Of a DNA stretch of 64,000 nt, positions 49,211 through 59,060 are shown one piece after another. Origin of the DNA: an uncultured Litoreibacter sp. (lineage in GTDB: Bacteria > Pseudomonadota > Alphaproteobacteria > Rhodobacterales > Rhodobacteraceae); assembly GCA_947493265.1 (NCBI GenBank), contig CANLQL010000001.1:806001-870000 (forward strand). The letters are read 5' to 3'. Under the pieces are notes generated by a model. It ran no database searches. It had not been told where the DNA came from and was given only the letters and a program-made list of their open reading frames with translations. The position numbers and the translations under genes were made by a program. How positions within the stretch are numbered: position 1 is the stretch's first letter; each line of letters starts with the position of its first letter.

Positions 49211-51031
49211 CTACTTTTTCTCAGCTGTCTTTTTCTTGAAGCTGGACAAGATGTTGCCGAAAATGTCGGGCTTGTATCCTTGGCTTCGCATGATCGCGTA
49301 TTGCTGGATGAAAGTGATGACGTTGTTGGCGATCCAGTACAACACCAGACCGGATGCGAACGTGCCCAACATGAACATGAAAACCCAGGGCATCCACGCA
49401 AAAATCATTGCTTGGGTTGGATCAGTCGGGGCCGGGTTCAGCTTTTGCTGCAACCACATGGACAGGCCCAAAATGATCGGCAGGACGCCAAGCGAGAAGA
49501 TAAAGAAGATCGATTCCGGGCTTGGAGTCGCATTTGGCAGCAGGCCAAACAGGTTCAGGATTGACGATGGATCGGGCGCGCTTAGATCGCGGATCCAGCC
49601 CAACCACGGGGCGTGGCGGAGTTCGATCGTGACAAAGATCACCTTGTAAAGAGAGAAGAAGATCGGGATTTGCAGCAAGATCGGAAGGCAGCCTGCGGCG
49701 GGGTTCACCTTCTCTTTCTTGTACAGCGCCATCATCTCGGCCTGTAACTTCTGGCGGTCATCGCCCGCCTTTTCCTTAATCTTCTCCATCTCTGGCTGAA
49801 GTTCTTTCATCTTCGCCATGGAAACGTAGGACTTATAGGCAAGCGGCAGCAGCAGGGCTTTGATGCCCAGCGTCAGGGCAATGATCGACCAGCCCATATT
49901 GCCGATCAGCTCGTTCAGCCAATGCAAAACAGCAAAAATAGGCTTTGTCAGGAAGAAGAACCAACCCCAGTCGATGGAGTCGAGGAACCCGTCGACACCG
50001 GCTTTTTCATAGTTGCGGATCGTTTCCCATTCCTTTGCGCCGGCAAAGAGCTGGGTATCAACCTCAACAGTCTGCCCGGCGGCAACGCTTTGAACAGGTT
50101 GACGAATTTCGGTTTGGTAGATGTCAGCGGAGGCGACGTATTTTACAACGGAGGTGAAATTTGACCCGGGATTTGGGATCAGCGTCGTCATCCAGTATTT
50201 GTCTGTGAAGCCAACCCAGCCGTTTTCGGCTACCTCGGTGACCTGTGCGCTTGCACCTTCGCGCGGCACGACATCAAGATCAGGTAGGTCATCGTAGTCG
50301 ATTTCCGACAATTCCCCGTCAGTCATGGCGACGACGCCTTCGTGGAGGATGAAGAAGCCGACTGTTTCAGGCTCTCCGTGGCGGGCGACGATGCCATAGG
50401 GTTGCATGTTAAAGGCGGACGCGGACGTATTTTCAACCGACTGTTTGACGGTAAACATGAAGTTGTCGTCGATCATCAATGTGCGGCGGAAAGTCAGGCC
50501 GACATCGTTGGTCCAAACCAGCGTGACGGGTGTGCTTGGCGTCAGAATATCGCCGCTTTCCACTTGCCAGGGTGTATTTGCGCCTGGAACTTGTTCAAAA
50601 GTCAGATCGCCCGCAGGGGCCCAGCCGTAAAGCGCGTAATACGCGTCTGCAGATCCGACCGGTGACAGCAGGGTCACAATCTCAGAGTCGGGGGCGAGCG
50701 TTTCTTTATACCGCTCCAGCGACAGATCATCGATCCGACCGCCAGTCAGTGAAATAGACCCTCTTAGTGTGTCGGTTTTGATCTGAAGACGTTCTGCAGT
50801 TGCAAGGGCCGCTTGCCGAGTTTCTGCTGGATTTGCAGGAACGAGGGTCGATGTCCCGGCGGCAGTACCCGCCACTTGCGGCGTTGTGTTGGCCGCAGGG
50901 GCGGTCTGTTCGACGACGGGCGCGTTCGGATCAACGACCGGCTGTTCCGGCGGAAAGAGAACGAACCAGACAAGGATCACCAAAAAGCTCAGCGCGGATG
51001 CGAGAATGAGGTTCTTATTCTGATCGTCCAT
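49211..51031 (-). CDS. yidC: Membrane protein insertase YidC
   Basis: This inner-membrane insertase works alone or with SecYEG. At 606 residues it has the N-terminal anchor (NLILASALSFLVILVWFVLF), a Pro/Ala/Thr linker, the large periplasmic beta-domain (about 75-370) and the conserved five-helix core. The core contains LPLAYKSYVSMAKMKELQPEM and GCLPILLQIPIFFSLYKVIF, the groove with its arginine nearby. It lies in the rpmH-rnpA-yidD-yidC neighbourhood, with ttcA and an EAL gene inserted. Confidence 0.97.
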   Translation of the reverse strand: MDDQNKNLILASALSFLVILVWFVLFPPEQPVVDPNAPVVEQTAPAANTTPQVAGTAAGTSTLVPANPAETRQAALATAERLQIKTDTLRGSISLTGGRIDDLSLERYKETLAPDSEIVTLLSPVGSADAYYALYGWAPAGDLTFEQVPGANTPWQVESGDILTPSTPVTLVWTNDVGLTFRRTLMIDDNFMFTVKQSVENTSASAFNMQPYGIVARHGEPETVGFFILHEGVVAMTDGELSEIDYDDLPDLDVVPREGASAQVTEVAENGWVGFTDKYWMTTLIPNPGSNFTSVVKYVASADIYQTEIRQPVQSVAAGQTVEVDTQLFAGAKEWETIRNYEKAGVDGFLDSIDWGWFFFLTKPIFAVLHWLNELIGNMGWSIIALTLGIKALLLPLAYKSYVSMAKMKELQPEMEKIKEKAGDDRQKLQAEMMALYKKEKVNPAAGCLPILLQIPIFFSLYKVIFVTIELRHAPWLGWIRDLSAPDPSSILNLFGLLPNATPSPESIFFIFSLGVLPIILGLSMWLQQKLNPAPTDPTQAMIFAWMPWVFMFMLGTFASGLVLYWIANNVITFIQQYAIMRSQGYKPDIFGNILSSFKKKTAEKK

Positions 51032-51141
51032 GTCGGTTTGCCACCTGTCTTTTCACACCGGGTTGTTCAATAACGTGGTGCACTAAAGGTCAAGCGGTTT
51101 TCGGCCTTATTCAGGCCGTTCTTGTGGATCAAATCCCGTAT

Positions 51142-52665
51142 TTATTGCTGTTTGCGCTTCAGAATTGGTGTTGGGGCTAGACGGTTCTGATAATTGGAAA
51201 TCCACGCCATCGTGTCGGCCAGCGGCATTGCCTTCGCAATCGCGTGTCCTTGCAGGTGACTGCAGCCAAGCTGTGACAGGATTGCGTGTTCCCCAATGGT
51301 TTCCACGCCTTCGGCCAACGCCGAGATTTGTAGCTGGTCGGCCATTGCGACAATTGCGGCGATCATTCGTTGCTGTTCCGGGTCTTCGTCGACATGTTTG
51401 ACAAAGGACTGGTCGATTTTGATACGCTCCACCCCGAATTTGCGGATATTCGCGACAGAGGCGTGTCCCGTGCCAAAGTCATCAAGGTCGATTTTGAAGC
51501 CCTGTTCGCGCAGCGCTTTGATATTTCGAACAATAATGTCGTCTTCTGTCGGTGATATTACGGTTTCCAGAACCTCAACCACCAGACGGGTTGGATCGAT
51601 CTCGAAGCGGTCTACGTCCCATTTGATCCGCTCAACAAGACTGGGGTTGCGCAATTCCTGGGTTGCGAAATTCACCGAAATTGAGGGAACAGAAAACCCG
51701 GCGTCATCCCAGCTTTTGAGGGCTTTCAGCGAATTGATCAGGATGGTTTCGCTCAGCAATTCCATCTGGTGGCCGTTTTCCAGATTTTGCAGAAAATCGA
51801 CAGGTTCGATGACGCCGCGGTTTGGATGCATCCAGCGGGCCAAAGCTTCGAAGCCGGTAATCTCCCCGGTATCGGTGCTGACTTGAGGTTGGAACCAGGG
51901 CACAATCTCCCCGTTTTTTAGGGCGTTTGTTGCTTCCTCCTGGGCGGCGCTGGACGCGCCAAGCGGTGGCGGCACGTCCTTGTTGTAGCCGCGGATCGCG
52001 TAGGGGGCATAGCTGCGGGCGTCGTCCAAAGCCGCGTGAGCTGCGTCAAAGAGCCTGACACTCGACGGTTTCGATACTTTGGAATTCAAAGCAAATCCGG
52101 CAGACGCCGTCAGGCGCAGGGAAATTCCATCGACAATCAACGGCTCAGCAATGGCAGATTGCAGCCTTTCAATCATGGAGATGACCGCGCCCAATTCCGG
52201 CGACCGAATATCGCAAAGTGCGACGGCAAATTGATTTTCGGAAATTCGCGAAATCTCATCATATTCGCGCAGGAATGACGCCATCTTCGTGGCGAGTTTC
52301 GGCATCGCGATGGACGCGATATCGCCGCCCCAAACCTGTTGAGTTTTGTCGAAATCATCCACTTCAAGGATCACGCAGGCCACTTTGCGCTTCGGATCAA
52401 GCATCGCTTTGTCCATCATCGCCAGAAGGTTCTTTTCATCGCCCAGCACGATTTCCGACCCGGTATAGCGGGTGCGCGTGCGGGTGGTAGACGGGGCGGT
52501 ACTGTCGAAGGCCAGGAACCCCGACAAGGCAACGGCCACCAGAAGGGCATTGCTTGGCCCATGCAAAATGGCGGCGACAATCAGCACTGGGATCGCACAA
52601 AGCGCCAGTCGTTTCAGTCGATGGATTAGTTTTGGTCGCAGAAGCTGCTGTGACAGTCGTTGCAT
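51142..52665 (-). CDS. EAL-domain c-di-GMP phosphodiesterase with degenerate GGDEF domain
   Basis: A 507-residue protein. The N-terminus has one or two membrane helices (about 15-55). A GGDEF-like domain (about 75-240) has lost the signature; the equivalent segment reads RISENQFAVAL, so it should not make c-di-GMP. The EAL domain (about 255-500) keeps its catalytic residues: FEALARW, EVLETVI, DDFGTGHAS, IKIDQSFV and AEGVET. It is therefore probably an active c-di-GMP hydrolase. The ATG at 52665 has AAGGGG upstream. It lies between ttcA and yidC. Confidence 0.88.
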   Translation of the reverse strand: MQRLSQQLLRPKLIHRLKRLALCAIPVLIVAAILHGPSNALLVAVALSGFLAFDSTAPSTTRTRTRYTGSEIVLGDEKNLLAMMDKAMLDPKRKVACVILEVDDFDKTQQVWGGDIASIAMPKLATKMASFLREYDEISRISENQFAVALCDIRSPELGAVISMIERLQSAIAEPLIVDGISLRLTASAGFALNSKVSKPSSVRLFDAAHAALDDARSYAPYAIRGYNKDVPPPLGASSAAQEEATNALKNGEIVPWFQPQVSTDTGEITGFEALARWMHPNRGVIEPVDFLQNLENGHQMELLSETILINSLKALKSWDDAGFSVPSISVNFATQELRNPSLVERIKWDVDRFEIDPTRLVVEVLETVISPTEDDIIVRNIKALREQGFKIDLDDFGTGHASVANIRKFGVERIKIDQSFVKHVDEDPEQQRMIAAIVAMADQLQISALAEGVETIGEHAILSQLGCSHLQGHAIAKAMPLADTMAWISNYQNRLAPTPILKRKQQ

Positions 52666-52719
52666 ATCGCACCCCTTTTCGCACAAGGGGCAGATTATGT
52701 TCCGGTTATGTTCAGCCTC

Positions 52720-53586
52720 TTAACGCAGGTCAGGAATATCGTTAGGATTTTCGGAAAACGCGCTGTCTTCTCGCAAGAGTGCTTGGAAATCAAAGAGTTT
52801 TGGGTCCAGCAGGTGCGACGGTCTTGCGTTGGTCAGTGCACGAAACATCTTTTGCCGCCGTCCGGGTGCCCGGGTTTCCCATGAATTCAGCAACTCCTTG
52901 ATCGCTTGCCGCTGCAACCCGTCCTGACTGCCGCACAGATCGCACGGAATGATCGGATAAGACATGGCTTTCGCAAATTTCGCGCAATCCTCTTCGGCGA
53001 CATAGGCAAGTGGCCGGTAGACGAACAGATCGCCCTCGTCATTTAGAAGTTTAGGCGGCATCGCGGCCAGTCGGGATCCGTGGAACAGGTTCAAAAAGAA
53101 CGTCTCAAGGATATCATCGCGGTGATGGCCAAGAACGACGGCGGTGCAGCCTTCTTCGCGGGCGATGCGGTACAGGTTGCCACGCCGCAGGCGGGAACAC
53201 AGCGCACAATAGGTCCGTCCCGTTGGAACCTTGTCTTTGACGATGGAGTATGTGTCTTGATACTCGATCCGGTGCGGGACTTTCATCTGCTCCAGAAATG
53301 CAGGCAGAACGGTGGCCGGGAAATTCGGTTGGCCTTGATCCAGATTGCAGGCCAGAATTTCAACGGGCAACAACCCACGCCATTGCAACTCGTATAGGGC
53401 TGCCAGCAGCGTGTAGCTGTCTTTCCCACCGGACAGACAGACCAGCCATTTGGCCCCACGTTCGACCATCCCGAAATCGTCAATCGCCTGACGCGTGTCG
53501 CGGATGATCCGCTTGCGCAGCTTCTTGAATTCGGTCGTTGAAGGCGCGCCTTCGAACAGGGGATGAATTTCGGTTTGATCTAACAT
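52720..53586 (-). CDS. ttcA: tRNA 2-thiocytidine(32) synthetase TtcA
   Basis: An Fe-S-dependent enzyme that thiolates C32 of tRNA. The 288-residue product has the PP-loop [10 protein letters not shown], the [10 protein letters not shown] CxxC pair and a third cysteine region PCDLCGSQ. The start [12 protein letters not shown] at 53586 matches family length; a longer in-frame extension overlaps yidD and is rejected. It follows yidD by 41 bases. Confidence 0.94.
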   Translation of the reverse strand: MLDQTEIHPLFEGAPSTTEFKKLRKRIIRDTRQAIDDFGMVERGAKWLVCLSGGKDSYTLLAALYELQWRGLLPVEILACNLDQGQPNFPATVLPAFLEQMKVPHRIEYQDTYSIVKDKVPTGRTYCALCSRLRRGNLYRIAREEGCTAVVLGHHRDDILETFFLNLFHGSRLAAMPPKLLNDEGDLFVYRPLAYVAEEDCAKFAKAMSYPIIPCDLCGSQDGLQRQAIKELLNSWETRAPGRRQKMFRALTNARPSHLLDPKLFDFQALLREDSAFSENPNDIPDLR

Positions 53587-53627
53587 GAGCGCGCTTATAG
53601 GGGCTGGGTCGCCGCAGGGAAAGTGCT

Positions 53628-53849
53628 CTAGTCGGGAACATCGTCGACGCCCCGCCCACCCCAAGGATGACAGCGCGCGACGCGTTTGGCGGCCAGCCAG
53701 CTGCCTTTGATCCCACCGTGCTTTTGCAACGCTTCCAAAGCATAGGCTGAGCATGTCGGGTCATAGCGGCAGTTAAACCCGACCCAGGGGCTGAAAATCA
53801 GCCGGTACGCGCGGACGGGCAGGGCCGCGATATGGGCCAAGGGCGTCAT
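53628..53849 (-). CDS. yidD: Membrane protein insertion efficiency factor YidD
   Basis: A 73-residue membrane-associated helper of protein insertion. The core [27 protein letters not shown] contains the conserved CRYxPTCSxYA motif. The [22 protein letters not shown] region is also diagnostic. Its ATG overlaps the rnpA stop (ATGA). Confidence 0.96.
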   Translation of the reverse strand: MTPLAHIAALPVRAYRLIFSPWVGFNCRYDPTCSAYALEALQKHGGIKGSWLAAKRVARCHPWGGRGVDDVPD

Positions 53850-54250
53850 GGGTGCAGTTTTTCCAACGCGCGGATCAGATCAGCTTTCAGGAGCGCGAAT
53901 TCGCGTGTGACCGTCGTTTCAGGCCGCCCGACCAGAACGTAGTCCCATCCCGTCAGGCCCTTTTGCGGCAATACATGTGCCGCGACTTCGCGCAGTCTTC
54001 GCTTGGCGCGGTTGCGGGTCACAGCGTTGCCGATTTTTTTGGAACAGGTGTAGCCGATCCTCATGGGCGCCTGATCGCCGCGATCACGGGCTTGCAGAAG
54101 AAATCCTGGTTGGCCTGCGCGTTTGGCGCGTGCGGCGGCCAGAAAATCACTACGTTTTTTCAAAACTTCCAGCGGGCAAACGGAAACCGCCGGAGGCGTT
54201 CTCGCGACCGGGACGGTATGTCCTGCCACGGGTGCCTCCGGCGGTGTCAA
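53846..54250 (-). CDS. rnpA: Ribonuclease P protein component
   Basis: The protein subunit of RNase P, which matures tRNA 5' ends. The conserved core starts at [15 protein letters not shown] and includes the RNA-binding RNR motif ([16 protein letters not shown]). The start is uncertain. The TTG at 54250 gives a family-like MTPPEAP N-terminus but no ribosome site. The GTG at 54229 has GGAGG 5 bases upstream and gives a 127-residue product. The gene begins just after rpmH, the usual order, and overlaps yidD. Confidence 0.93.
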   Translation of the reverse strand: MTPPEAPVAGHTVPVARTPPAVSVCPLEVLKKRSDFLAAARAKRAGQPGFLLQARDRGDQAPMRIGYTCSKKIGNAVTRNRAKRRLREVAAHVLPQKGLTGWDYVLVGRPETTVTREFALLKADLIRALEKLHP

Positions 54251-54273
54251 AGCAATAGCAAAATCGGTGGCGC

Positions 54274-54411
54274 TTATGCGCTCAGCGATTTGCGTCCCTT
54301 TGCACGGCGTGCGTTCAGGATCTTGCGACCGGCTTTCGTCGCCATGCGCGCGCGGAAGCCGTGGCGGTGCTTGCGAACCAGGTTCGACGGTTGGTATGTA
54401 CGTTTGCTCAT
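54274..54411 (-). CDS. rpmH: 50S ribosomal protein L34
   Basis: A 45-residue large-subunit protein, read on the minus strand as [16 protein letters not shown] and continuing with [20 protein letters not shown] and a short GRKSLSA end. GGAG precedes the ATG. It is first in rpmH-rnpA-yidD, the cluster often found near the replication origin in bacteria. Confidence 0.97.
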   Translation of the reverse strand: MSKRTYQPSNLVRKHRHGFRARMATKAGRKILNARRAKGRKSLSA

Positions 54412-54477
54412 ATCTGGAGCTCCTTGGCGTGTAAGCGCGCACGTGGGATTCGGCGCAGCTCAAGTGTTCGAACCCGC

Positions 54478-54506
54478 GTCATAGAGAGAGACCCTGACCA
54501 CGTCAA
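54478..54506 (-). promoter_or_regulatory. Likely promoter of rpmH-rnpA
   Basis: On the minus strand TTGACG (54506-54501), a 17-base spacer and TATGAC (54483-54478) lie 67 bases upstream of rpmH. The remaining gap to 54727 contains no further gene. Confidence 0.65.
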
Positions 54507-54727
54507 CGGTCAAACGACGCAATTTCGCCCCTGTTCTTGCAACAATTCCAGAAAATTTGACAGCGATTTACAGGGCAATTGTTACGAGAACCGGCAAAAC
54601 GGAAAGATTTCCTTCCGTCATCATCACTGATGATCAAGCAAGCGTGAGCCGCTATATCGTATTGGCTGCTTTGCAGGCATGACTAAGCCGGTATAACAGC
54701 ATGAAGGACGCCTCAAGGATGAGCGAT

Positions 54728-55468
54728 ATGACACAAGACCCGAGCGGGACGCCACAGACACCGTCTGCTTGGCGCAAGCGGCTGCCGCTTCTCGCTATTC
54801 TCATTGTCGGTGTTATCGGGGCAATCACCCTGAAAGATCATCTGAGCTTTGATGCGCTGCGCGACAACCGCGAAGCACTTATTGCGTTCCGTGACAGCAA
54901 CTACCTTGTCGCCGTTTTGGGGTTCATGGCTGTTTATGTCTTGATCGTTGCGTTCTCGTTGCCCGGTGCGTCCATCGCGACGCTGACGGGTGGATTTCTG
55001 TTTGCAACCTTCCCCGGCGCTTTGTTCAACGTCACGGCTGCAACCATCGGTGCATCACTGATTTTTCTCGCTGTGCGGATGGGGTTCGGGGCGAGACTGG
55101 GCGAGAAGCTGGAAAACTCCAAAGGTATGGTCAAGAAAATCAAAGACGGGATCGACGAAAACCAGTGGTCGGTTCTGTTTCTGATCCGTCTGGTGCCTGC
55201 CGTTCCGTTCTTTATCGCAAATATCGTTCCTGCCATGGTTGACGTTCCGCTGCGCCGGTTTGTGATTTCCACGTTTTTGGGCATCATACCTGGGGCTGTC
55301 GTCTACACATCTGTCGGCGCTGGCTTGGGAGAAGTGTTTGCGCGCGGAGAAACCCCAAACCTCGGGATCATTTTTGAGCCACACATCCTACTTCCGATCC
55401 TGGGTCTGTGTGGGCTTGCGGCACTGCCGATAGTTTTGAAAGCGGTGCGCGGAAAAGAAGGGCTGTAG
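54728..55468 (+). CDS. TVP38/TMEM64-family membrane protein
   Basis: A 246-residue inner-membrane protein of the SNARE-associated/VTT (DedA-like) superfamily. It has about five or six helices and the conserved segment SLPGASIATLTGGFLFATFPG followed later by FLIRLVPAVPFFIANIVPA. VTT proteins are linked to lipid scrambling or transport; this member's function is unknown. The ATG at 54728 has AAGGA 8 bases upstream; earlier in-frame starts are at 54701 and 54719. It lies 2 bases before a flavoprotein gene, a pairing seen widely in bacteria. Confidence 0.85.
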   Translation: MTQDPSGTPQTPSAWRKRLPLLAILIVGVIGAITLKDHLSFDALRDNREALIAFRDSNYLVAVLGFMAVYVLIVAFSLPGASIATLTGGFLFATFPGALFNVTAATIGASLIFLAVRMGFGARLGEKLENSKGMVKKIKDGIDENQWSVLFLIRLVPAVPFFIANIVPAMVDVPLRRFVISTFLGIIPGAVVYTSVGAGLGEVFARGETPNLGIIFEPHILLPILGLCGLAALPIVLKAVRGKEGL

Positions 55469-55470
55469 CC

Positions 55471-56889
55471 ATGAAGAAAATCAAAACCGACCTGCTGGTT
55501 ATCGGCGCAGGTTCTGGCGGTTTGTCGGTGGCGGCCGGAGCCGTGCAGATGGGCGCAAAGGTTGTGCTGCTGGAAGACCACAAAATGGGTGGTGATTGCC
55601 TGAACTACGGGTGCGTGCCGTCAAAAGCGCTGATCGCTGCGGGCAAACAGGCCTATCTGATGCAAAACGGCGCGCAATTTGGCGTCGCCAATGTCAAACC
55701 AAAGATCGACTATGCCGCTGCCAAAGATCACGTCCAGAAAGTGATCGACACGATTGCCCCCGTTGACAGTGAAGAACGGTTTGAGGGTCTGGGTGTCACG
55801 GTCATTCGCGAACGCGGCCGATTTGTGAACGAAAACACGGTTCAAGCCGGTGAGACTCAAATTACGGCCCGCCGCATTGTCGTGGCGACCGGATCTTCGC
55901 CCTTCGTGCCGCCAATCCCCGGCCTCGAGAACGTTCCTTATTTCACCAATGAAAGCCTTTGGGACCTGCGGGAGTTGCCAAAACATCTGTTGGTGATCGG
56001 TGGCGGCCCAATCGGTATAGAGATGGCGCAAGCGCATCTGCGGCTTGGCTCCAAAGTGACGGTGATCGAAGGCATGAAAGCTATGGGCAAGGATGATCCA
56101 GAACTTGCCGCCATCGTCGTCGACAAGATGCGCGAAGAAGGCATGGTCATCGAAGAAAACGCCATGGCCGAAGAGATTACCGGCAAAGCGGGCGCAATTA
56201 CGGTGAAAGCCAAAGACGGGCGTGTCTTCAAGGGGACGCATCTTTTGATGGCCGTGGGGCGTGCAGCCAATGTCAACGATCTGAACCTTGAACAGGCGGG
56301 GATCAAGTATTCACGCAGTGGGATTGAGGTTGATGACAGCCTCAGAACCTCCAACCGCAAAGTCTACGCAATCGGTGACGTTGCGGGGCAGCTGCAATTT
56401 ACCCATGTCGCGGGATATCATGCGGGCGTTGTCATCCGCTCTATCCTGTTCGGTCTGCCTTCGAAGGCGAAGCAAAACCACATTCCTTGGGCGACCTACA
56501 CGGACCCAGAACTTGCACAAGTCGGCTTGACCGAAAACCAGTCGCGCGAAGAGCATGGCATCTATTCAGAGGTCTACCGCTTCCCGTTCGATGAAAACGA
56601 CCGTGCCATTGCCGAGGGCAAGACAACAGGCCTGATCAAAGTGATGGTTGTTAAAGGTCGGCCCGTCGGGGCGTCGATTGTTGGTGCGGGTGCGGGTGAT
56701 TTGATCGGCGTTTGGGCACTTGCCATCGCCAACAAGATGAAAATGAGCCAGATCGCCGCGATGGTTGCCCCTTATCCAACCCTTGGAGAGGTTAACAAAC
56801 GAGCAGTGGGCGCCTATTTCTCGCCAAGGCTGTTTGAAAGCCCGCGCGTCAAGCAAGTTGTTGGATTGGTACAACGTTTTCTGCCATAA
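55471..56889 (+). CDS. Dihydrolipoamide dehydrogenase/mercuric reductase-like flavoprotein
   Basis: A 472-residue pyridine nucleotide-disulfide oxidoreductase. The FAD site is VIGAGSGGLSVA, the redox-active disulfide is CLNYGCVPSK, the NAD(P) site is VIGGGPIGIEMA, and the second FAD site is YAIGDVAG. The C-terminal motif reads APYPTLGE. A Tyr stands where lipoamide dehydrogenases have the catalytic His, as in mercuric-reductase-type enzymes, but no MerA-type C-terminal Cys pair is seen. So neither lipoamide dehydrogenase nor mercury reduction is assured. It is coupled to the TVP38 gene upstream. Confidence 0.88.
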   Translation: MKKIKTDLLVIGAGSGGLSVAAGAVQMGAKVVLLEDHKMGGDCLNYGCVPSKALIAAGKQAYLMQNGAQFGVANVKPKIDYAAAKDHVQKVIDTIAPVDSEERFEGLGVTVIRERGRFVNENTVQAGETQITARRIVVATGSSPFVPPIPGLENVPYFTNESLWDLRELPKHLLVIGGGPIGIEMAQAHLRLGSKVTVIEGMKAMGKDDPELAAIVVDKMREEGMVIEENAMAEEITGKAGAITVKAKDGRVFKGTHLLMAVGRAANVNDLNLEQAGIKYSRSGIEVDDSLRTSNRKVYAIGDVAGQLQFTHVAGYHAGVVIRSILFGLPSKAKQNHIPWATYTDPELAQVGLTENQSREEHGIYSEVYRFPFDENDRAIAEGKTTGLIKVMVVKGRPVGASIVGAGAGDLIGVWALAIANKMKMSQIAAMVAPYPTLGEVNKRAVGAYFSPRLFESPRVKQVVGLVQRFLP

Positions 56890-56913
56890 AGCGCAGAAAT
56901 TGGGAGGGGTCGA

Positions 56914-58317
56914 GTGATACACTCGTTATCAGGGCGGTTCTTGATCTTGTCGATCATCTTCGTGATGCTCGCCGAGGTTTTGATCTTCGTTCCGTCCATA
57001 GCGCGGTTCCGGCAGGACTATCTGTTGGCACGGGTTGAGAAGGCGCAGATTGCGTCGCTTTCAGTTCTTGCCTCCGAACGCAGCGTGGTGTCGCCAGAAC
57101 TGGCGCAAGAGCTTTTGGACAATGCGGGTGTCTACAATGTCAGATTGGCGCGTGACAGTGTCAGCACGTTGGTTTTGTCTTCACCGATCCCCGGCCAGAT
57201 CACCACCACCGTTGATTTGCGCGACGCGAGTGCATTCTACTTGATCCGTGGGGCAATGAAGCAGCTGATCGACCCGGCTGAAGGTGTCGTGCGCGTGCTG
57301 GGTGCCCCAACGATGGCCGCGGGTTCGATGATCGATGTCACGATGGATCAGGCCCCCTTGCGGGCGGCGATGGTCGATTATGGCTTGCGGATCTTGGTGC
57401 TATCGCTCGTGATTTCCGTCTTTTCCGCCGGGCTGCTGTTTTTGGCTGTGCGCCGGTTCATGGTCAAACCAATAGAACGGGTGATCAGCAATATGCAGGC
57501 CTATTCCGCTGCCCCTGAAGACGCGCGTCGGTTGATCATGCCCAACAACAGCCTGCGCGAACTGCGCGCGGCAGAAGAGGCACTGTATGGCTTGCAGACC
57601 CAATTGACCGGGTCTCTGAAGCAAAAGCAGCATTTGGCGCAATTGGGTGGGGCTGTGGCCAAGATCAGCCACGACCTTCGCAACATCCTGACCACCGCCA
57701 CGCTGCTGGCAGACCGGATGGAACGGTCAGAAGATCCGGCTGTAAAGCGCTCGGCCCCGAAACTGGTGAATTCCCTCAGCCGTGCGGTCAATCTTTGTGA
57801 AAGCACCCTGACATTTGGCAAGGCAGAAGAAGCACCGCCGAAGCTGGCGATGATCCCGCTGTCCAAGATTGTCGATGACGTGCTGCAAAGCGAGCGGCTT
57901 GCGGCATCAGAGCTTGTGACGCTCAGTGACGATTTGCCGGTGGGGCTGACGATCCGGGCGGATGGCGAGCAGATGTTTCGCGTGCTCAGCAATCTGGTGC
58001 GCAATGCGCGTCAGGCGATTGAAGCTACAAAACAACCTGGCGAGGTGAAGATTTCGGGCACCGAACTGGAAAGTAGCTGGATCATCGCTGTCTCTGATAC
58101 CGGGCCCGGCCTGCCCGAGAAGGCGAAAGCGAACCTGTTTACCCCTTTTGAAGGCGGTGTTCGGAAGGGCGGCACTGGTCTTGGGCTGGTAATCGCGGCC
58201 GAATTGATGCGTGGTCATGGTGGATCGCTGGAGCTTGAACGCTCCGACGAGACGGGAACGGAGTTCAAGATCCGCCTCCCGCGTGAAATGGTGAATGCGG
58301 TCGAACTTTCCGCGTAG
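56914..58317 (+). CDS. Sensor histidine kinase (orphan)
   Basis: A 467-residue membrane kinase. Helix 1 is near residues 8-28, followed by a periplasmic domain (about 30-155), helix 2 near 160-180 and a HAMP-like linker. The phospho-acceptor His is in KISHDLRNIL (about residue 253), with an N-box (NLVRNARQAIE) and G-boxes (DTGPGLP, GGTGLGL). The GTG start at 56914 follows GGGAGG. No response regulator is adjacent, so its partner is elsewhere. It follows the flavoprotein gene by 24 bases and may share its transcript. Confidence 0.9.
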   Translation: MIHSLSGRFLILSIIFVMLAEVLIFVPSIARFRQDYLLARVEKAQIASLSVLASERSVVSPELAQELLDNAGVYNVRLARDSVSTLVLSSPIPGQITTTVDLRDASAFYLIRGAMKQLIDPAEGVVRVLGAPTMAAGSMIDVTMDQAPLRAAMVDYGLRILVLSLVISVFSAGLLFLAVRRFMVKPIERVISNMQAYSAAPEDARRLIMPNNSLRELRAAEEALYGLQTQLTGSLKQKQHLAQLGGAVAKISHDLRNILTTATLLADRMERSEDPAVKRSAPKLVNSLSRAVNLCESTLTFGKAEEAPPKLAMIPLSKIVDDVLQSERLAASELVTLSDDLPVGLTIRADGEQMFRVLSNLVRNARQAIEATKQPGEVKISGTELESSWIIAVSDTGPGLPEKAKANLFTPFEGGVRKGGTGLGLVIAAELMRGHGGSLELERSDETGTEFKIRLPREMVNAVELSA

Positions 58318-58385
58318 TTTCTCCGCAAGCCGCAATAAGGGACTTGCAAACAGACAGGGGCGGCGTTACATCCCGCTCACCCCGC

Positions 58386-58462
58386 GCGCTGGTAGCTCAG
58401 TTGGATAGAGTACTTGACTACGAATCAAGGGGTCGGGGGTTCGAATCCTCCCCAGCGCGCCA
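58386..58462 (+). tRNA. tRNA-Arg (anticodon ACG)
   Basis: A 77-base cloverleaf with an encoded CCA end. The acceptor GCGCTGG pairs with CCAGCGC (58452-58458) and the discriminator is G. The anticodon stem CTTGA/TCAAG encloses loop CTACGAA with anticodon ACG, whose A34 would be deaminated to inosine to read CGN codons. The T-arm contains TTCGAAT. It sits at the boundary between housekeeping genes and an accessory region. Confidence 0.96.
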
Positions 58463-59060
58463 TTTTGTTGAGTTAAATTATTGTTTTATAATAATTTTCA
58501 CACTCTAACTTCTCACGGTTCCCCCAAAAATTCCCCCAGATCAATTGTCAATGTAAAGAAGTTAGTCCGAGTAGCTCAAGCAGACCTGGTCTGCTTAAAA
58601 GACGAATGTCTTGCCTAGGGGACTGTCACGCAACATTGAAACAATACACCAGCGGCGACAATGGTCCATCCGCGCCGGGGGCAATACTATTCTGCAAATG
58701 AACATGCTGCGATCGATCTAATGACCGCTCTGAGCCCTCTTTGCTAGTTTTCTGTGACGCGGCGAAAGTCGGCTTCTGGGCGGGCGAACCGAAAAACGAC
58801 ATAGCTGGACAAGGATCTCCCAATACTCAGCGTGGAGGCTTGCCAACCTTGGCCATCTCAAGAGTATAGGTGGCCTCAAAATTGGATCCAGAGTCACCAA
58901 CGTTGCAATTCCGACGCTAAGAGGCTAAGTGAGTGATACGAAAGTTGCGGTTCTCTGCGGCATAGGCGCATCAGCCTGCCAGAGCGAACAACAACCCTCC
59001 ATCATGAAAATTCAGCTGTCACGTCCTGTAGCGGGGATCTGATGTTTGGGAAGGTTGCCG
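58463..59060 (+). other. 600-base stretch without a supported gene, downstream of tRNA-Arg
   Basis: The first 80 bases are AT-rich and carry two CCCCCA-type tracts (CCCCCAAAAATTCCCCCAG near 58521), a pattern I associate with integration sites beside tRNA genes. No integrase, coding frame or second copy of the tRNA 3' end is visible here. The remainder looks like degraded intergenic DNA. Confidence 0.5.

Noticed and set aside
51142-52665. Active diguanylate cyclase
   Set aside because: The GGDEF signature is replaced by SENQF-type residues; only the EAL half looks catalytic.
55471-56889. Lipoamide dehydrogenase (lpdA) of a 2-oxoacid dehydrogenase complex
   Set aside because: The C-terminal catalytic His is replaced by Tyr and no E1/E2 genes are nearby.
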